This document shows, piece by piece, positions 10,965 through 22,672 of a stretch of DNA of 64,000 nucleotides. The stretch is taken from the NCBI GenBank assembly GCA_003952965.2, contig RXIC02000170.1, forward strand, positions 1 through 64,000, in the 5' to 3' direction. The notes under the pieces were generated by a model, which had not been told where the DNA came from, ran no database searches, and saw only the letters and a list, made by a program, of their open reading frames with translations. The translations under genes were made by a program, and so were the position numbers. This DNA comes from Morella rubra (lineage: Eukaryota > Streptophyta > Magnoliopsida > Fagales > Myricaceae). The first letter of the stretch is position 1; every line of letters starts with the position of its first letter.

Positions 10965-13701
10965 GTGAGCTATTAAATTTTATTTTACTGTTGGATCATT
11001 TTTGTATGAATTTTAGTGGGAAAATGCGAGCTTTCACAAGGAATGCAATTACACAATGACATCTAAATGCGGATCAAATAGTTTACATTCTGGTAATTTT
11101 GATCTGTATTTTCTTGTGGCCATTAGGGTGAAGCCCCAGCTTTCCTTTTTGATGATCTGCAGACGGGATTTCCAAGGGGGTTTGATTTAAAATCCAAGGG
11201 CTGTGCAACAGCCACAGTCATTGGCAATAAAGCAGTATGATTATCCAATTCATATACGATCTCCTATAGTGTTGCTTTTTGTGCTTTAGTGATTCACTTA
11301 ATAAATATCCATTTATATTTGTTACAGTATCTGATTGGTGGAGCTGATGAAGAATCGACATCCTCTATTGGAGTTAAGCTTTTTGACCAGACTAGAGGCG
11401 AATTGTGAGTTTATTGTTCTAGACTTAAGAGTTGCTTCATTCAGGTGTTGTTACTAACTTCGGAAACAATTTGCAGGGTGAATCCTATTGTGCTGGGAAC
11501 CAAACCACAGCCATGTAAAGGCCATTCAGCAGTGCTTTTAAATGAGGATCGAATATTGATTATTAAGAGAGGTTCTACCCCAGATGATTGCTTTTGGTTT
11601 CTCGAGGTTGGTTTGTGAAGGAGTTCATTTGGAAACCCTAACATTGGAATCATATTGTTCTTCTTTCTAGTTGCATTTTAAGTCATAGGCCATGTGAGAT
11701 CATTTTGTTCCTGATGGTGTTTGATTTTTTTATGTTGGTAGGTGGACACCCAATATGTTAGGGAACAGAGAAAAGTATTGGGGACTGAGGTTGTTGCTTG
11801 GAGTAAGGGTGTGAGAGGCGTCGCTGAGAAGCCAGTTGTTATTAGTGGTCCTTCTGGAGTTGGTAAAGGTACATTAATATCCATGCTCATGAAGGAATTC
11901 CCATGTATGTTTGGATTCTCAGTGAGCCACACAACCCGGGCTCCAAGGGGCATGGAGAAGGATGGAGTTCATTACCATTTCACAGAGCGAAGTGCTATGG
12001 AGAAGGAGATAAAAGATGGCAAGTTTCTCGAGTTTGCTTCTGTTCATGGAAATCTCTATGGTACTAGTGTTGAAGCTGTTGAAGTGGTAGCAGATTCTGG
12101 AAAGGTAAATATCTGACTGCTTCAGTTCCAAAAATATGACTACCCCTAATGCTGAGACCGTCAGACATGGACAACATGCATGCCTTTCCGATTAAAGTCT
12201 CTTACAATACCCTAAACGGCAGAACCATTTGTTATTTTCCAACCATAGTAAGCAAATATATTGATTATTCTTGTTCTGGGAAAACTTTTTACTCAGAAGT
12301 CACAAGTGAGGAAGATAGCAGTTATATTAACAACTTCCATAGAATTCGTTGCTTTGTTCATGAATGGAAAACGAGCCTTTTGGTTGGTTAGCAATAAATG
12401 GGAATTTGCATACAAATTTATCAGCCTAATCCTAAAGAAAATGCCAATAAACTTGCAGTTTGTTGGGTCTTTATGCACATATATGGTGAAGTTGATCTAT
12501 TATCTGGAAGAAACCATTTTGGTACTTAATGATGTAGTTTCACCATGGTGATTGTTTGAAACTATATTATCGATATTGCTAATTTATATAATACGAGCTT
12601 GGAAAGGGCTTGGTTTTTTTGGATTCACATGTCAGGTGATCCAAATTTGGCTTTATCATGAGACGAAATTGATTTTTGTTTTTGTTTTATTAAATTGGAT
12701 GCTTATAGGAGCATTTAAATTGCACTCTCAAGGAAGCATTCCTTCCCTAGTAGAATGAAAGCAAGTCTCTCTGCAGATTGAAATGCTTTTATCTGGTTTC
12801 AATGTAGAGATGCATTCTAGACATCGATGTTCAAGGGGCAAGGTCTGTGAGGGCTAGTTCTCTTGAAGCTATATTCATCTTTGTCTGTCCACCATCAATG
12901 AAGGAACTAGAGAAGCGCCTCCGTGCAAGGTAACTTAGAGATGTTCATTTAGGTATCTTTTATGATTAATTTCCACCATCCTGGTTCCAACTTGAATACT
13001 GTAAACAGGGGAACAGAGACAGAGGAACAGATCCTGAAGCGTCTACGAAATGCTCAAGCAGAGATTGAGCAAGGGCAATCCTCGAACATCTTTGATCATA
13101 TGTTGTATAATGATAACCTTGAAGAGTGTTATGAAAGTCTTAAGGTAACCGTCAGAATGCTTTATGCGAGGTTGCATTTTCCTCTGTGCCCAGTGAATGA
13201 TTTCACTTCTCTATGCTTTCATATGCTGATTGACAACTCTCATCTGCTGTAGAAACTCTTGGGACTTGATGGAAATGTCACTGCTTCCCCTACATCATGT
13301 AAGAAGTCCCTCAAGTACTTCTGTCTTTTGTGACTCGTATTCCCTTGCTTCGGTATACCATAAAATGGGGTTTGTTTCTTTAGATGTCAATTCAGCGCCC
13401 AAAGGGGTTGATCTTCCTACGGACATATCAATATCAAAAATTGATCAGAAAATCTTCATTAAGTGCGGAAGTCCAGAACTGAAAGCAGCATCAAAGGACT
13501 TGTAAGTTTCTTCTTATTTACTTGATTAAATATCTAACAACGAGTTTGTTCAACTTATTTACATGGATATGTATGCTGAGCAGGATTGTGTTGGATCTAT
13601 TCACATTCAAAGGAGGTGCGCCTGGACGGACAAGAGGACTCAACGTTTGTGCTATTGAGTCATTTTCAGATGACTTAAACGGATCCAACCAGCTGATCTA
13701 A
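10962..13701 (+). CDS. GK: Guanylate kinase, plant cytosolic/nuclear type (AGK1/AGK2-like), left copy
   Basis: ATP + GMP to ADP + GDP, in purine nucleotide recycling. Exons: 10962-10964, 11127-11234, 11328-11404, 11477-11606, 11742-12104, 12808-12929, 13009-13144, 13253-13298, 13384-13501, 13584-13701. All introns are GT-AG, and the product is 406 residues (Arabidopsis GK-1 is about 387). Residues 1-110 form the kelch/galactose-oxidase-like extension typical of plant enzymes ([16 protein letters not shown]). The kinase domain has P-loop GPSGVGKGT at 142-150, the GMP-binding stretch [19 protein letters not shown] at 168-186, and [11 protein letters not shown]. The C-terminal tail after about residue 310 is plant-specific. 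The start codon is the last three bases of its exon, so the first coding exon contributes only Met. The MGEAPAF start matches the family. Confidence 0.95.
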
Positions 13702-14524
13702 CGATTCCCTTCCTCCGATGTACTAACTTGGGGTCTCATTTTAAAATTTTCTTCAATCTTTTATTCTATAACTTGAAGGGGCAAAAAACAGACAAGGCTC
13801 TAGATATTGTTATGTGAGAGCATCACATGATTGAATTTTTTTTTTCTTTGTCTCTCTGTTCTGTCTCCCCCTATTCGTTGCTTGTTTTAGAACACTCCAA
13901 CAATTACTATATTTTCCCCTACGTGGGCAATGAGAAATGATTTATGATTTCTGCGGCAGTGGGTTATTCCAGATAGCTTGGTAACAATATGCCGGTAAGC
14001 TACTTACACAAAAAGATATATGCCTGTAAGCTATTTTGTAACTTTTGGTGAGAAAATATATGCAACTGACGGTTGAAGCCAGATTATCGGACACAATAAC
14101 TTAGTTAAAATATCATCTACTGCCCATGAATGCAAATAAAAAACAGTTATCGTGGCAATTTCACTTGCTTTTATGGCCTTTTTGGCTTCTCCTTTTTATA
14201 AATACTGCTATTGAAACCAGACAGGTGAAATCTTCTGGTCTAACTGTATCTCGCAATTTGTGTTCTCTACAAATTACTGCCAGGAAAAACGAAAGTTTGT
14301 GAGCTTAAAAAAAGAAAAAACAGTTCGTATTTATGTCGTATTAGGCGGGGACCTTTGATCATGATACTCCCTGATCGGCATCCTACTCCTGTTCCTAATG
14401 GAGGGCGGCATGGCCTTTTTTTTTCAGCTTCAAAGTTCGACCAGCCAATGGCTTGCTGGGTTGGTCTATCCAAGTGGGCAAAAGCGGCCAAGTTGGCAAG
14501 TTGTGTGAGGTTTTGATACAGTTT

Positions 14525-14705
14525 ATTTTTTCAATATTTTGGGTACGAAAATTTTTAACAAAACAAATACATTCTAAATTTTTAATTTTTACATATATAT
14601 ATATATATATATATATTATCTTTTACAAATTTTAATAAATTTTAATAAAATAAAATTTTTAAAATTTCGATAATATTTTTTAAAATTTTAGCATACAGAC
14701 ACCCC
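14525..14705. mobile_element. AT-rich MITE-like element with AT microsatellite
   Basis: An AT-rich block enclosing an AT dinucleotide run at 14,591-14,617. Blocks of TTTTAATAAA and AAATTTTTAAAATTT type make it foldback-prone. Element ends are unclear. The dinucleotide run is shorter in the right arm (50,258-50,278). Confidence 0.35.
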
Positions 14706-15147
14706 TTTGTATACTGTAAGGCATACGATTTCCCACGTCACGTGCCAAACTGAATGGCAGGGCCAGGTGGGGCACAGCTTGTGTGATGGGCGTAAATGAA
14801 GAAAGCCTCACTGACACAACAATCGGCGTCTGCGCTTTTGCAAGTGGAGTCTGCCACGGAATTTCCTCGGCTAGAGGGACCCAGATTGACGGCACAAGAG
14901 TGGGAGTCCGCATGGTCCTTTTTCTTTTTGGATGGGTTCCATTAACCTCGCATGCTAGGCTTTGGTTCGGTCACACTGGGTTTGGTTTGGTTTAATTCAG
15001 CTTCGCATGCTGAACAGTATCTGATTCGCCCTATTTCAGTAATCCATTAAAGCTTCTCTTAAAAAAAGAAAAAAGAAATGGTCCATTTGGCTTAATAAGA
15101 AACCCCAATTGGATTTTCCAAGTTTTATGATGCTTCAACTATTAAGA

Positions 15148-15312
15148 GGTTGTTCGGTTGTGGTGTTTTTTGAGAATTTTTAAGTGATGTTAATTTTATT
15201 GGTATGCGTGTTTTAGTTATTTTTATGTAGTTAAAAATGATGTTTGGTTGTAGAATATTTTATTCTGAGAATTCAAAAAAATCTTGAAGATTTTTTTTAA
15301 CCGAACAGACTC
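15148..15312. mobile_element. hAT-like MITE (GTTCGGTT termini)
   Basis: A 165-bp AT-rich element with inverted ends, TTGTTCGGTTG on the left and TTAACCGAACAGAC on the right, typical of small plant hAT MITEs. No clear 8-bp target duplication was found. The right-arm partner differs by small indels. Confidence 0.6.
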
Positions 15313-15435
15313 TAAAACAAAAAAGAAATACGGCGGGGTCATCTTAGTTTTGCTCTAACCAAACACTACAAACGTAGTAATTCTGGCAGGCCTGTCCCCC
15401 CGAGATAATTCGTCTCTCCCACTTTATTTACATAG

Positions 15436-15605
15436 CGTTTGTTTTCTTAAAATTTTATTATCATTACAAAAAACATTTTCTTTCTCACTTTTTTTTTTTT
15501 TTTCAATTTTTTACTCTTTTTTTTATCAACTTTTTCATTATCATTATCTTTCCTCACTTTTCATCCACTACTGAAATTTTACCTTAAAATTTTAACAAAA
15601 CTTTA
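15436..15605. mobile_element. MITE-like element (GCGTTTGTTTTC ends)
   Basis: Starts GCGTTTGTTTTCTTAAAATT and ends with TAAAATTTTAACAAAAC, giving inverted termini around a poly-T-rich core. The poly-T length differs between the arms. Confidence 0.45.
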
Positions 15606-16203
15606 TTTCAAAACACACTTAGTTGCTCGATTGACTCACTAACTCCAACTGTGCCGATTCACAAGTCACTTTTAGGTTTAAAAAATTGCGAAAATTGGAT
15701 ATTGTGCCAACATGAACACACAAAGGTGATAAGACAAAACAAACCAACCAAATATTCAAGCTAAAAGCGCCTACTACTATCAGTTTCTTTGTACATCGGA
15801 GGAAGGCAACCATAAGAGGCAATCGCTGACTACAAGAGCCGGATAACCCCATTTCCAGTAGCATCTTCCTATCCCGTCCCAATAACATAAGAACACAAGC
15901 CAAGAATAGAACGCCACACAGACCGGCTTTGCCTGATGACCAGTGTCATAAACGAACATAATGAGGAAGAACGGGGTGAAGTTATTATAAAAGTGGGCTC
16001 AGGCCAAGCGACACCAGTAACTCGCTTTCGAGATGGATATGTTAGCTAGCTTCTGAGAACTTGGAACGAACTCACGCTACGGAAATGGTTCATTTGATGA
16101 TTAGCCCTCTGTAAGCCCCATGGACCATAAGTCTTTCATGCTGCTGCGCCGGGGATTCACCTTCTTCTGTCCTCTCACCAGGGAGCGAATGATAGGAAGA
16201 AAA

Positions 16204-19200
16204 CTACAATCCCCGATGGTATGTGTAGCAGCTGTTGCCATCGGCAGTGGAGTATGTACTCTGTGGTTGGAGCACTTGCTGCGCATGAATCTTTGTAACT
16301 TCTATGAGACCGGAGTCACCAGATGATGGATGCACATTCCTGGAGAAGTTGGATGTTTCGGAGTGCATTAAATCGGAGGAATGTGCAGTGTCAGCTCCCG
16401 GACTGATGGTGCCTTTGTCAGGTTCTGTGGTCGAATTGTTACCAGCAAGGTGCTTTGTGTTCAAAAAACGGCCACCAGAACCTCGTGCCCTTTTCATTGC
16501 ATGCAAGTGGCGGGACTCGTGAAGATACGGCTGTAGAGCGTGATAACAGTAAGCAACGCTAGAATCCAAAATATGATAAACGCAATTTAAAGTATCTATA
16601 TAATTTCCTCATTTGTAAAATTGAATCCATAACTGGCAATGATGATCTGAAAATAATATTCATGCAAGCGAACACTTTCAATAGCATTATGAACCAAGCA
16701 GTTCACATTCTTTAGCCAAAACATCTTTTGCAGTAGCTTTCTTATGGTTTCAGAATCAAAGACAATTTTCCTGTACTCAGCCTGCACTTACAATAGGCCC
16801 CATTAAGTAGTCTGCATTATGCATCATTTTGAACCTGTATCTAATTTCTATATTTTATTTTTATATATTCTTCTGCCTTTTATGTAGAACTAGATGTCAT
16901 TTTGAGAATGAATACCAGTAAGTGCCACTCCCTCCTCCCCTCCCCCTCCTTAAAAAAAGAAAAAAAGAAGAACTGCAACATCTTCTCAAGCTAAGAATCA
17001 GTTGAGATGGTTATAGAAAATAATCAGATATGAAGCTCTTCTATGTTGCATTTCTGCATTCCATGAACCTACTGTCTTTGTATTGTAAACAATAGGAAAA
17101 GAAACTGTTAAAAGGAAAAATGAGCATATACGGCAAAAGTACCTTCCTAAACTTTATTAGTTTCTTTTCCAGCTCAGCCTTAGCCCGTGACTGTCTACGT
17201 CTTAGAATTCCATGGTATTGCTTGGCATTCACATAAACAGGTTCCTCCGCTGCTTCAATGGGCAAGACCATTCTATCAGGATGCACTCCAAGACAATGAG
17301 AATGTACCTAAATCAATCTCCAATATTTGTTATCACATTTCAGGCCTTAATGCATCAATTTAATTGACACAATCCATTTAGTGTGAATGTTATTGATATA
17401 CCATCTTAGAAACCTAAAAATGTATGCACCCTGAAGGATCTTGTTTACTTCCTTTGGCAGTGTTGAACAAATGATAACTCTTTTAAATGGCAAAAGCATA
17501 TAGCATCAAGTCAAGCATTAAAACTAGAAACCTATGCATAATGGCTAGCATTTTTACATTTGAAAAAAACCACACATTTAAGAAGTTCAAATTTACTAGA
17601 GATTGTGGACCAAAAGGTCTTTAAAGAGGTTTTTTTCAGTCTTACATCAGGTTATGCAGTTAGAAAGCCAATGCAGAATGGATTCTAACATGGCTAGAGT
17701 AAATAGATACTAAAAACCTTTAGCAGGAAACTCTTAGGATCTACACCTATATACTACTTGTCTTCCTCCCCCATTCTCCAAGTAGTTGATGGTCGCTGGA
17801 ATTTTTTTTAACCTAATTGCAGCTGCACTTGCAATATGTTAAATGAATTCCACGCTCCCACTTAGAAGTAGAGCTGTAGATTTCCCAAAATAAGAGGGAT
17901 AAAAGGGACACAAACATCACTTCTACTCAAAGTTCGTTATTTCCAATTCAGCACAGCACCACTATCAGTGGTTAGTGCTTATTTTTCAGATCACTAAAAT
18001 CCTTTGGAAAATACGACCTACTTCCCTGCCTATCCACCTAAAGCCTCTCTACAGGGAAACCCTTACCAGTAGCAAAGTGCAAGACATCTGCCAAAGCGTA
18101 TGGACATCAGTCCTATTAAATTAGAGAAGTGAACTTCTTAACAAATTGATAGGTAAGGTTAATGAACGTATAGATGTATAGATCACATATATCCCTAAGA
18201 AAAACCATGTGAGACCAAAACAAATCCCAAGGGAAAAGGAGTCTTAGCATTCATTGAGAAGCATAGACAGTGTATTCCTATACAAATCAAACCAAGCAAG
18301 CATCATTGTATCAATTCAAATATACAAAAGGCATGACAGTTTGCATACCAAAGCCTGAGATCTAAAAGCAGGCATAGCTCCACCATAGTATGGGTCAGAA
18401 TATTGATATGATGCACATGCCTGCAATTAAAACCAAACATATACTCAGAAATCAAGATGCTAAAAAACTCCAAAAACAAATACTCTTGGTTTCAGAGAGT
18501 AAGGAAGGCCAAAACTTCGAATTAAGAAGCTACAAATGTATAGCAACTGGATTAGCATGCGTGTGTAATGCTGCTCTTTTCTTTTTTTTTTGGCGGGGGG
18601 GAGATGAGGGAGGGAATTTACAATCGAATGGCCAAGAATTCCTAGTTGGGTAGGTGGAGTGAGGTATTCTCCCATTGCTTGAGGCATAATGGATTTAGCT
18701 GCTGCTCTCTTTCCCAGACTTTCCGTCTGCACATCAAGGTAAAATCTTCATTACTACAATCACAAAAGGACTCTGCTAGTTCAGTATGTGTTAAGAGATT
18801 TACTATCACATAGCCAGTTATGTTTTAGGGCTCAAAAATTTTAGACAATTGAAAAACCAACATATCCAACATTTGCACCATAGTCTCATCAAACAATGTG
18901 AAAACAAGCAGGAAAATCCTTTGGCAATACGAATGAAGGCAGCAAACAGAGCACAAAACAAGCAAAAGCAATAGTAACTAATGTGCTAGAATCCCAAAAG
19001 ATGGAGATTAGTTAAGAACTAAATAAGTTCTGTCTTACATAGAGCCATTGACACAACTGTGAGGCATTCAACACCAATAAGATACCAAAAGGGCTTGGGT
19101 AAATATTGAACTGCCACATGTCTTTTTCACCATTCTTCCTTTTGCAGTGCATTCAATCCAAACCCACTCATTTGGACTTATATCATTAGATGTATTTCCT

Positions 19201-20074
19201 GTATGTAAAAAAATTAGCAAGCACAGTTCTACAACTTTTATTCATAAAATTCCCAATCACAAACATCAAATAAGATGAGTACAATAACCTCTAATTTGGT
19301 CTTTGATACCAATAATATGGTTCTGGCGAGATGAATATTACAAACTAGTTAATAACTCGTGAATGGTTCAAACTGGAACCCAGTTGAAAAATACATGGGT
19401 AACCAGTCCTAGATCTTGAAACTCTTGACCCAAATGAGAATTATATATTGATTCTAACAATAAGCGTATTAAGATCCATATAAACTTATATGCACAATAT
19501 ATAGGACTTCACTCTTCACTCACTTAGAGAACAAACTATAGTAAGCAAAACTGGTAATCTAATGTTCTTTGATTCCCTACATCTCATAAAATATCTTAAG
19601 TTTGCCACTCACTGTCTCTTCTCACTTCCAGATGATGGTAAGCCAATCAACAGAATATACCATGTTGATAAATATCAAGATCACAAACTTCATTAAATGA
19701 ATACAATATGTTGACAAATATGACATTCATAAACCAAGTTAGCTGGTACAACAATAGCATCCCTCTATGATGGGTCTCACACCTAGAAATGCTCACTGCC
19801 AAAGGAGGGTCCTGAGGGCAGAGGTCCCTTAACATGTAGCATGAACATATTTACCTGATTGTGAAAAAATAGCCATTTCTATTGTTCCGTTGACATCTTT
19901 TCGATCATCCATTCCATCCTCAACTTGTGACTTTTTGGTTTTGGACCCTAAACTATCTTTTGAAATTTTAGATGGAGATAAACTTCTTGTCATTTCCCCA
20001 ACGACATCAGTAGAGATGGGATCATGTCCAATTCCATGCCACCAAGGTTGGGAGCATACTCTGTTTTGATGCAT
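16204..20074 (-). CDS. NF-YA: NF-YA (CCAAT-binding factor subunit A), left copy with exon-2 frameshift
   Basis: Coding exons: 20074-19855, 18726-18622, 18420-18349, 17307-17143, 16530-16204. The core domain is intact: the NF-YB/YC-binding helix [20 protein letters not shown] with AKAELEKK, then the CCAAT-binding part [20 protein letters not shown], split by an intron after KFRK. The start [19 protein letters not shown] resembles the NF-YA1/9 group. Unlike the right-arm copy, exon 2 is two bases shorter (105 versus 107): GGGAAAGAGAGCAGCAGC replaces GGAAAAGAGCAGCAGCACGC. As printed, the frame therefore reaches TAA after residue 83, before the core. If real, this copy encodes no NF-YA. If it is a sequencing error, the gene is intact at 296 residues. 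No miR169-like site was recognised in the 3' flank. Confidence 0.88.
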
Positions 20075-20698
20075 GGCACCTAACGGACTTCTGAAATAAG
20101 TGAACCCCGAAATGCTGCTTCCCAGTGTAAACAGAGAAATACGCAGTCAGTCAAAGTCTATTTCATTGCAATTTTAAGGGCATAGGACTTCTGAACATAA
20201 AATTAACACTCACATAGACTCTGACCGTCACATGCACATAGAGGATAATATGTGACAGGGAGATTACTTCTATCACTTCCAATTAGTTTAAGCTTTGCGG
20301 AACGAACAGTTTTGATGGTACAAAGATGGGGGGGAAGGCCAAAAAGTATAGTGTTTCAGCTGAAGTTCCAAACTATAAAACTTAGTAAACAAATAAATGA
20401 AGGAATTTATAGAACGTGACAAAGGATGCAGTTTGTGTTGCAAAAATGATAGAACAAAGCGTGGACATGGCACTACTTTGGAGCGTCCATGTCACTCTAT
20501 AACTTTGTACAAGCGGATAAGTTGTACCAAAGGGGTAAAAAAAAATCGAAAATACAAAAGGCAAACAACAACCCGTACTCCAGAAATGAAACCATAAAAC
20601 TCTTAACCAAAAGTCTTAATCCCGTCTTAGAGAGGGGGAAAAAGCCAAAAAGTCGTACAACACTTAACTCTTCTTCTTTCTTTTTGGATGACCGAGTT

Positions 20699-20765
20699 CG
20701 GTGAAGCAGGGATTCGAACCCGCGATCTTTGCTTGATTAGGCATGGTTCCAAGCCCATTAGGCCT
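20699..20765 (-). tRNA. tRNA-like 3' half / degenerate tRNA-derived sequence
   Basis: On the minus strand, GGCCTAATGGG (like an A box) is followed 43 bases later by GGTTCGAATCC, a perfect B box, then CTTCACCG. The spacing matches plant tRNA-Arg genes that carry GGCCTAATGG. The acceptor and T stems do not pair properly, and no matching 5' acceptor strand is present. It is therefore a decayed tRNA gene or a SINE-like head rather than a working tRNA. The final base differs between arms (G here, A at 44,164). Confidence 0.4.
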
Positions 20766-20771
20766 TGATTG

Positions 20772-20900
20772 TATTGCAGCAGGATGCTTCCACCTCTACT
20801 GCCGTTGAGCTTAGTGCTCGCACCATGTGCTCTACAGTCTACAGCAAAGTAGAGCACATGTCTCGAGCACAAAGCAGAGGTGGAAGCATCATCTGCAATA
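20772..20900 (-). ncRNA. Long hairpin in the NF-YA leader (miRNA-precursor-like foldback)
   Basis: About 129 bases fold back. ATTGCAG pairs with CTGCAAT at the base, GATGCTTCCACCTCT with its complement, GTGCTCG with CGAGCAC, and CATGTGCTCTAC with GTAGAGCACATG near the apex around a short loop. One asymmetric internal bulge of about 10 bases breaks the stem. The size fits plant miRNA precursors or a very small foldback element. No known miRNA was recognised. It lies about 700 bases upstream of the NF-YA start, directly upstream of the tRNA-like sequence in transcript sense. Confidence 0.45.
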
Positions 20901-22489
20901 GATTGTGCTACTTAAATCTAAGAGTGCCTCACGTAAAACACAATAAAAACCAAGAAAATGAGAGGATCTATTCCAGAGTATATGAATCTCGACAAACGTA
21001 ACCAGATTAAAGATCAAGCCCAGAATAATTTAAAAAAAATAAGGCCAAGAAATTGAAAACCGTAGTTGCCGAATCATCATACTGTATACAAATACCAACA
21101 GGCATTCATGCAGCATACTCATATGCTCGAATAAACACATCAAGCGAAACTAGATTTTACCACCAACAAAATTTAGAAGACGGAGCTGCAAATATCAGAA
21201 TGGCAAAAGGAACGCCGAATTCACCCAAAAAATAGAGCCAAAACAAATAAATCAAAAACAGGAAATACTTGCACATATTTACACAAACATGCATATATCC
21301 ACACGTGTCTCTGCCTCTACGTGTATCTTACAACATATATCTCTCTATATCCAGACGACTAAGGAGCAAGTGGAGGAACACTAACTGTTAAGGTTGAGAG
21401 AGGGATTGAACCCTATAGTCTTCGTTGCAGAGGCGAGACTCGATCTGTCTGAGATAGTTAGTTCGAAAATGAGAACAAAGGGCGACAGTAAATGCTACAG
21501 CTACAAAGACTTGTTTTTTTTCTCCCCGTCTTTCCCTCGGAACAAACGAAGGAATAGCTTCGAATATTAAAAAATATTATGGTAAGGGCAGACGTCGTTT
21601 TCTTTCTCCCGATTGGAAAACGTTTTTGACGATGGGGGCGATAGTCCCGTAAGTTAACGGACGGACGGGGCCTTCTCATCTTCCATATGGACCTCGATAT
21701 CCTCGCACTTCAAATGACTGAAATATCCAGGCACAAACTACTATTTTCATCGGTTGAAGTAATAAATTGCTCATTTGGATAACATAAAATATCTACATTA
21801 ATGTCATCGACCGACGTGACAGGTTATCAACTATATTCCTAGGAAACAGATGCGTTTCTTGTGTGTGTTTTTTTTTTTCTCACGTAGATACCCCTTTTTT
21901 TTTTTTTTTCCTTTGATAAACATGGAGACACCTTCTATATAGTGCATACTGACAATATTTATACCAATAAATATATTTCTTATTTATGAAATGCTATCTT
22001 CTAAACTCTTAATACTGCAATTTATTGATGTACATTTTTTTAGGAATATAATTATCAACTAACTTAAAAAAAAAAGAGTTTAATGCATTTTGTACTTTAT
22101 AATTATGTAGCCTTAACACCTCAAATCTCAATTTGATATTTTTATCACATTATACTCACTAATTATTGATTTTAAACATTTTATACTTTCTTTTAAAAAT
22201 ATGAATATTTTATTATAGTAAACATATATTTTGGTGATTTAAATGAAGATGTTTGAATGATGTACCAGCTTTTATTGAAATCTCCTTTCTGTTTCTTTTT
22301 TTTAAGCGGGTGCAAATTGAATTTTCGGTAATACAACGGCAAAAAAATCCTTCCCCATAAAAAATTGACAGAAGTCGAGGAAGAGTAACTTAAAAAGATT
22401 AATGAAACCCATAAAAACCTTCTATTTATAAAATTGAAATCAGAAAATGGTGCCAAAATCAGTAATGGGGGTAAATTCGTCCTGATGGA
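20901..22489 (-). promoter_or_regulatory. NF-YA 5' leader and promoter region
   Basis: Upstream flank of NF-YA. It probably contains a 5' leader exon and leader intron, since TTGCAG precedes the hairpin like a splice acceptor, but the transcription start could not be fixed. Poly-T runs lie at 21,868-21,879 and 21,894-21,909. About 15 bases between them (CACGTAGATACCCC-like) are absent from the right arm. No coding region was seen. Confidence 0.4.
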
Positions 22490-22672
22490 TTTAAAACCTG
22501 TTGCGCCAGCCGACCTGGACTTTCAGTCTATCTCCTAATCATCGAGGAATCCACTTTACTTTCTTTATCTGGCTTTGTATGTTTCTGACACTCGATTTGA
22601 CGCCTCAACGTGTCCGATGCACATTCAACAACAACGACCCGTGGGCTCCCACGGAGCACGACCTTCGGGCCA

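Larger units (their letters stand above)
13702..16203. other. Spacer between convergent guanylate kinase and NF-YA ends
   Basis: Both genes end facing this region, so it holds two 3' flanks. It contains several AT-rich MITE-like elements (listed separately), an AT microsatellite and poly-T runs near 15,488-15,505. The open frame at 15,619-15,903 lies in the NF-YA 3' flank and shows no recognisable protein character. Confidence 0.5.
1..22490 (+). repeat. Outer palindrome, left arm
   Basis: Bases from 883 to about 22,490 are matched in reverse complement by 42,415-64,000. The coordinate sum of paired landmarks drifts only from 64,883 (remorin) through 64,875 (guanylate kinase) to 64,863 (NF-YA) and 64,878 near 22,300. 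Length differences are therefore a few bases at homopolymers plus one of about 15 bases near 21,880. The partner of bases 1-882 lies beyond the window. All guanylate kinase exons translate identically in both arms. A handful of substitutions is visible, for example in the 20.4-20.7 kb region. Confidence 0.95.

Noticed and set aside
15619-15903. 94-codon open frame, leucine/cysteine-rich
   Set aside because: It lies in the NF-YA 3' flank and looks like a shadow frame.
16569-16787. Extra NF-YA exon candidate between the two core-domain exons
   Set aside because: Joining KFRK directly to PYLHESRH reproduces the contiguous NF-YA core; adding this segment would break it.
20699-20900. A complete functional tRNA gene
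   Set aside because: The B box is good, but the acceptor and T stems do not pair and the A-to-B arrangement is ambiguous, so only a tRNA-like remnant is claimed.
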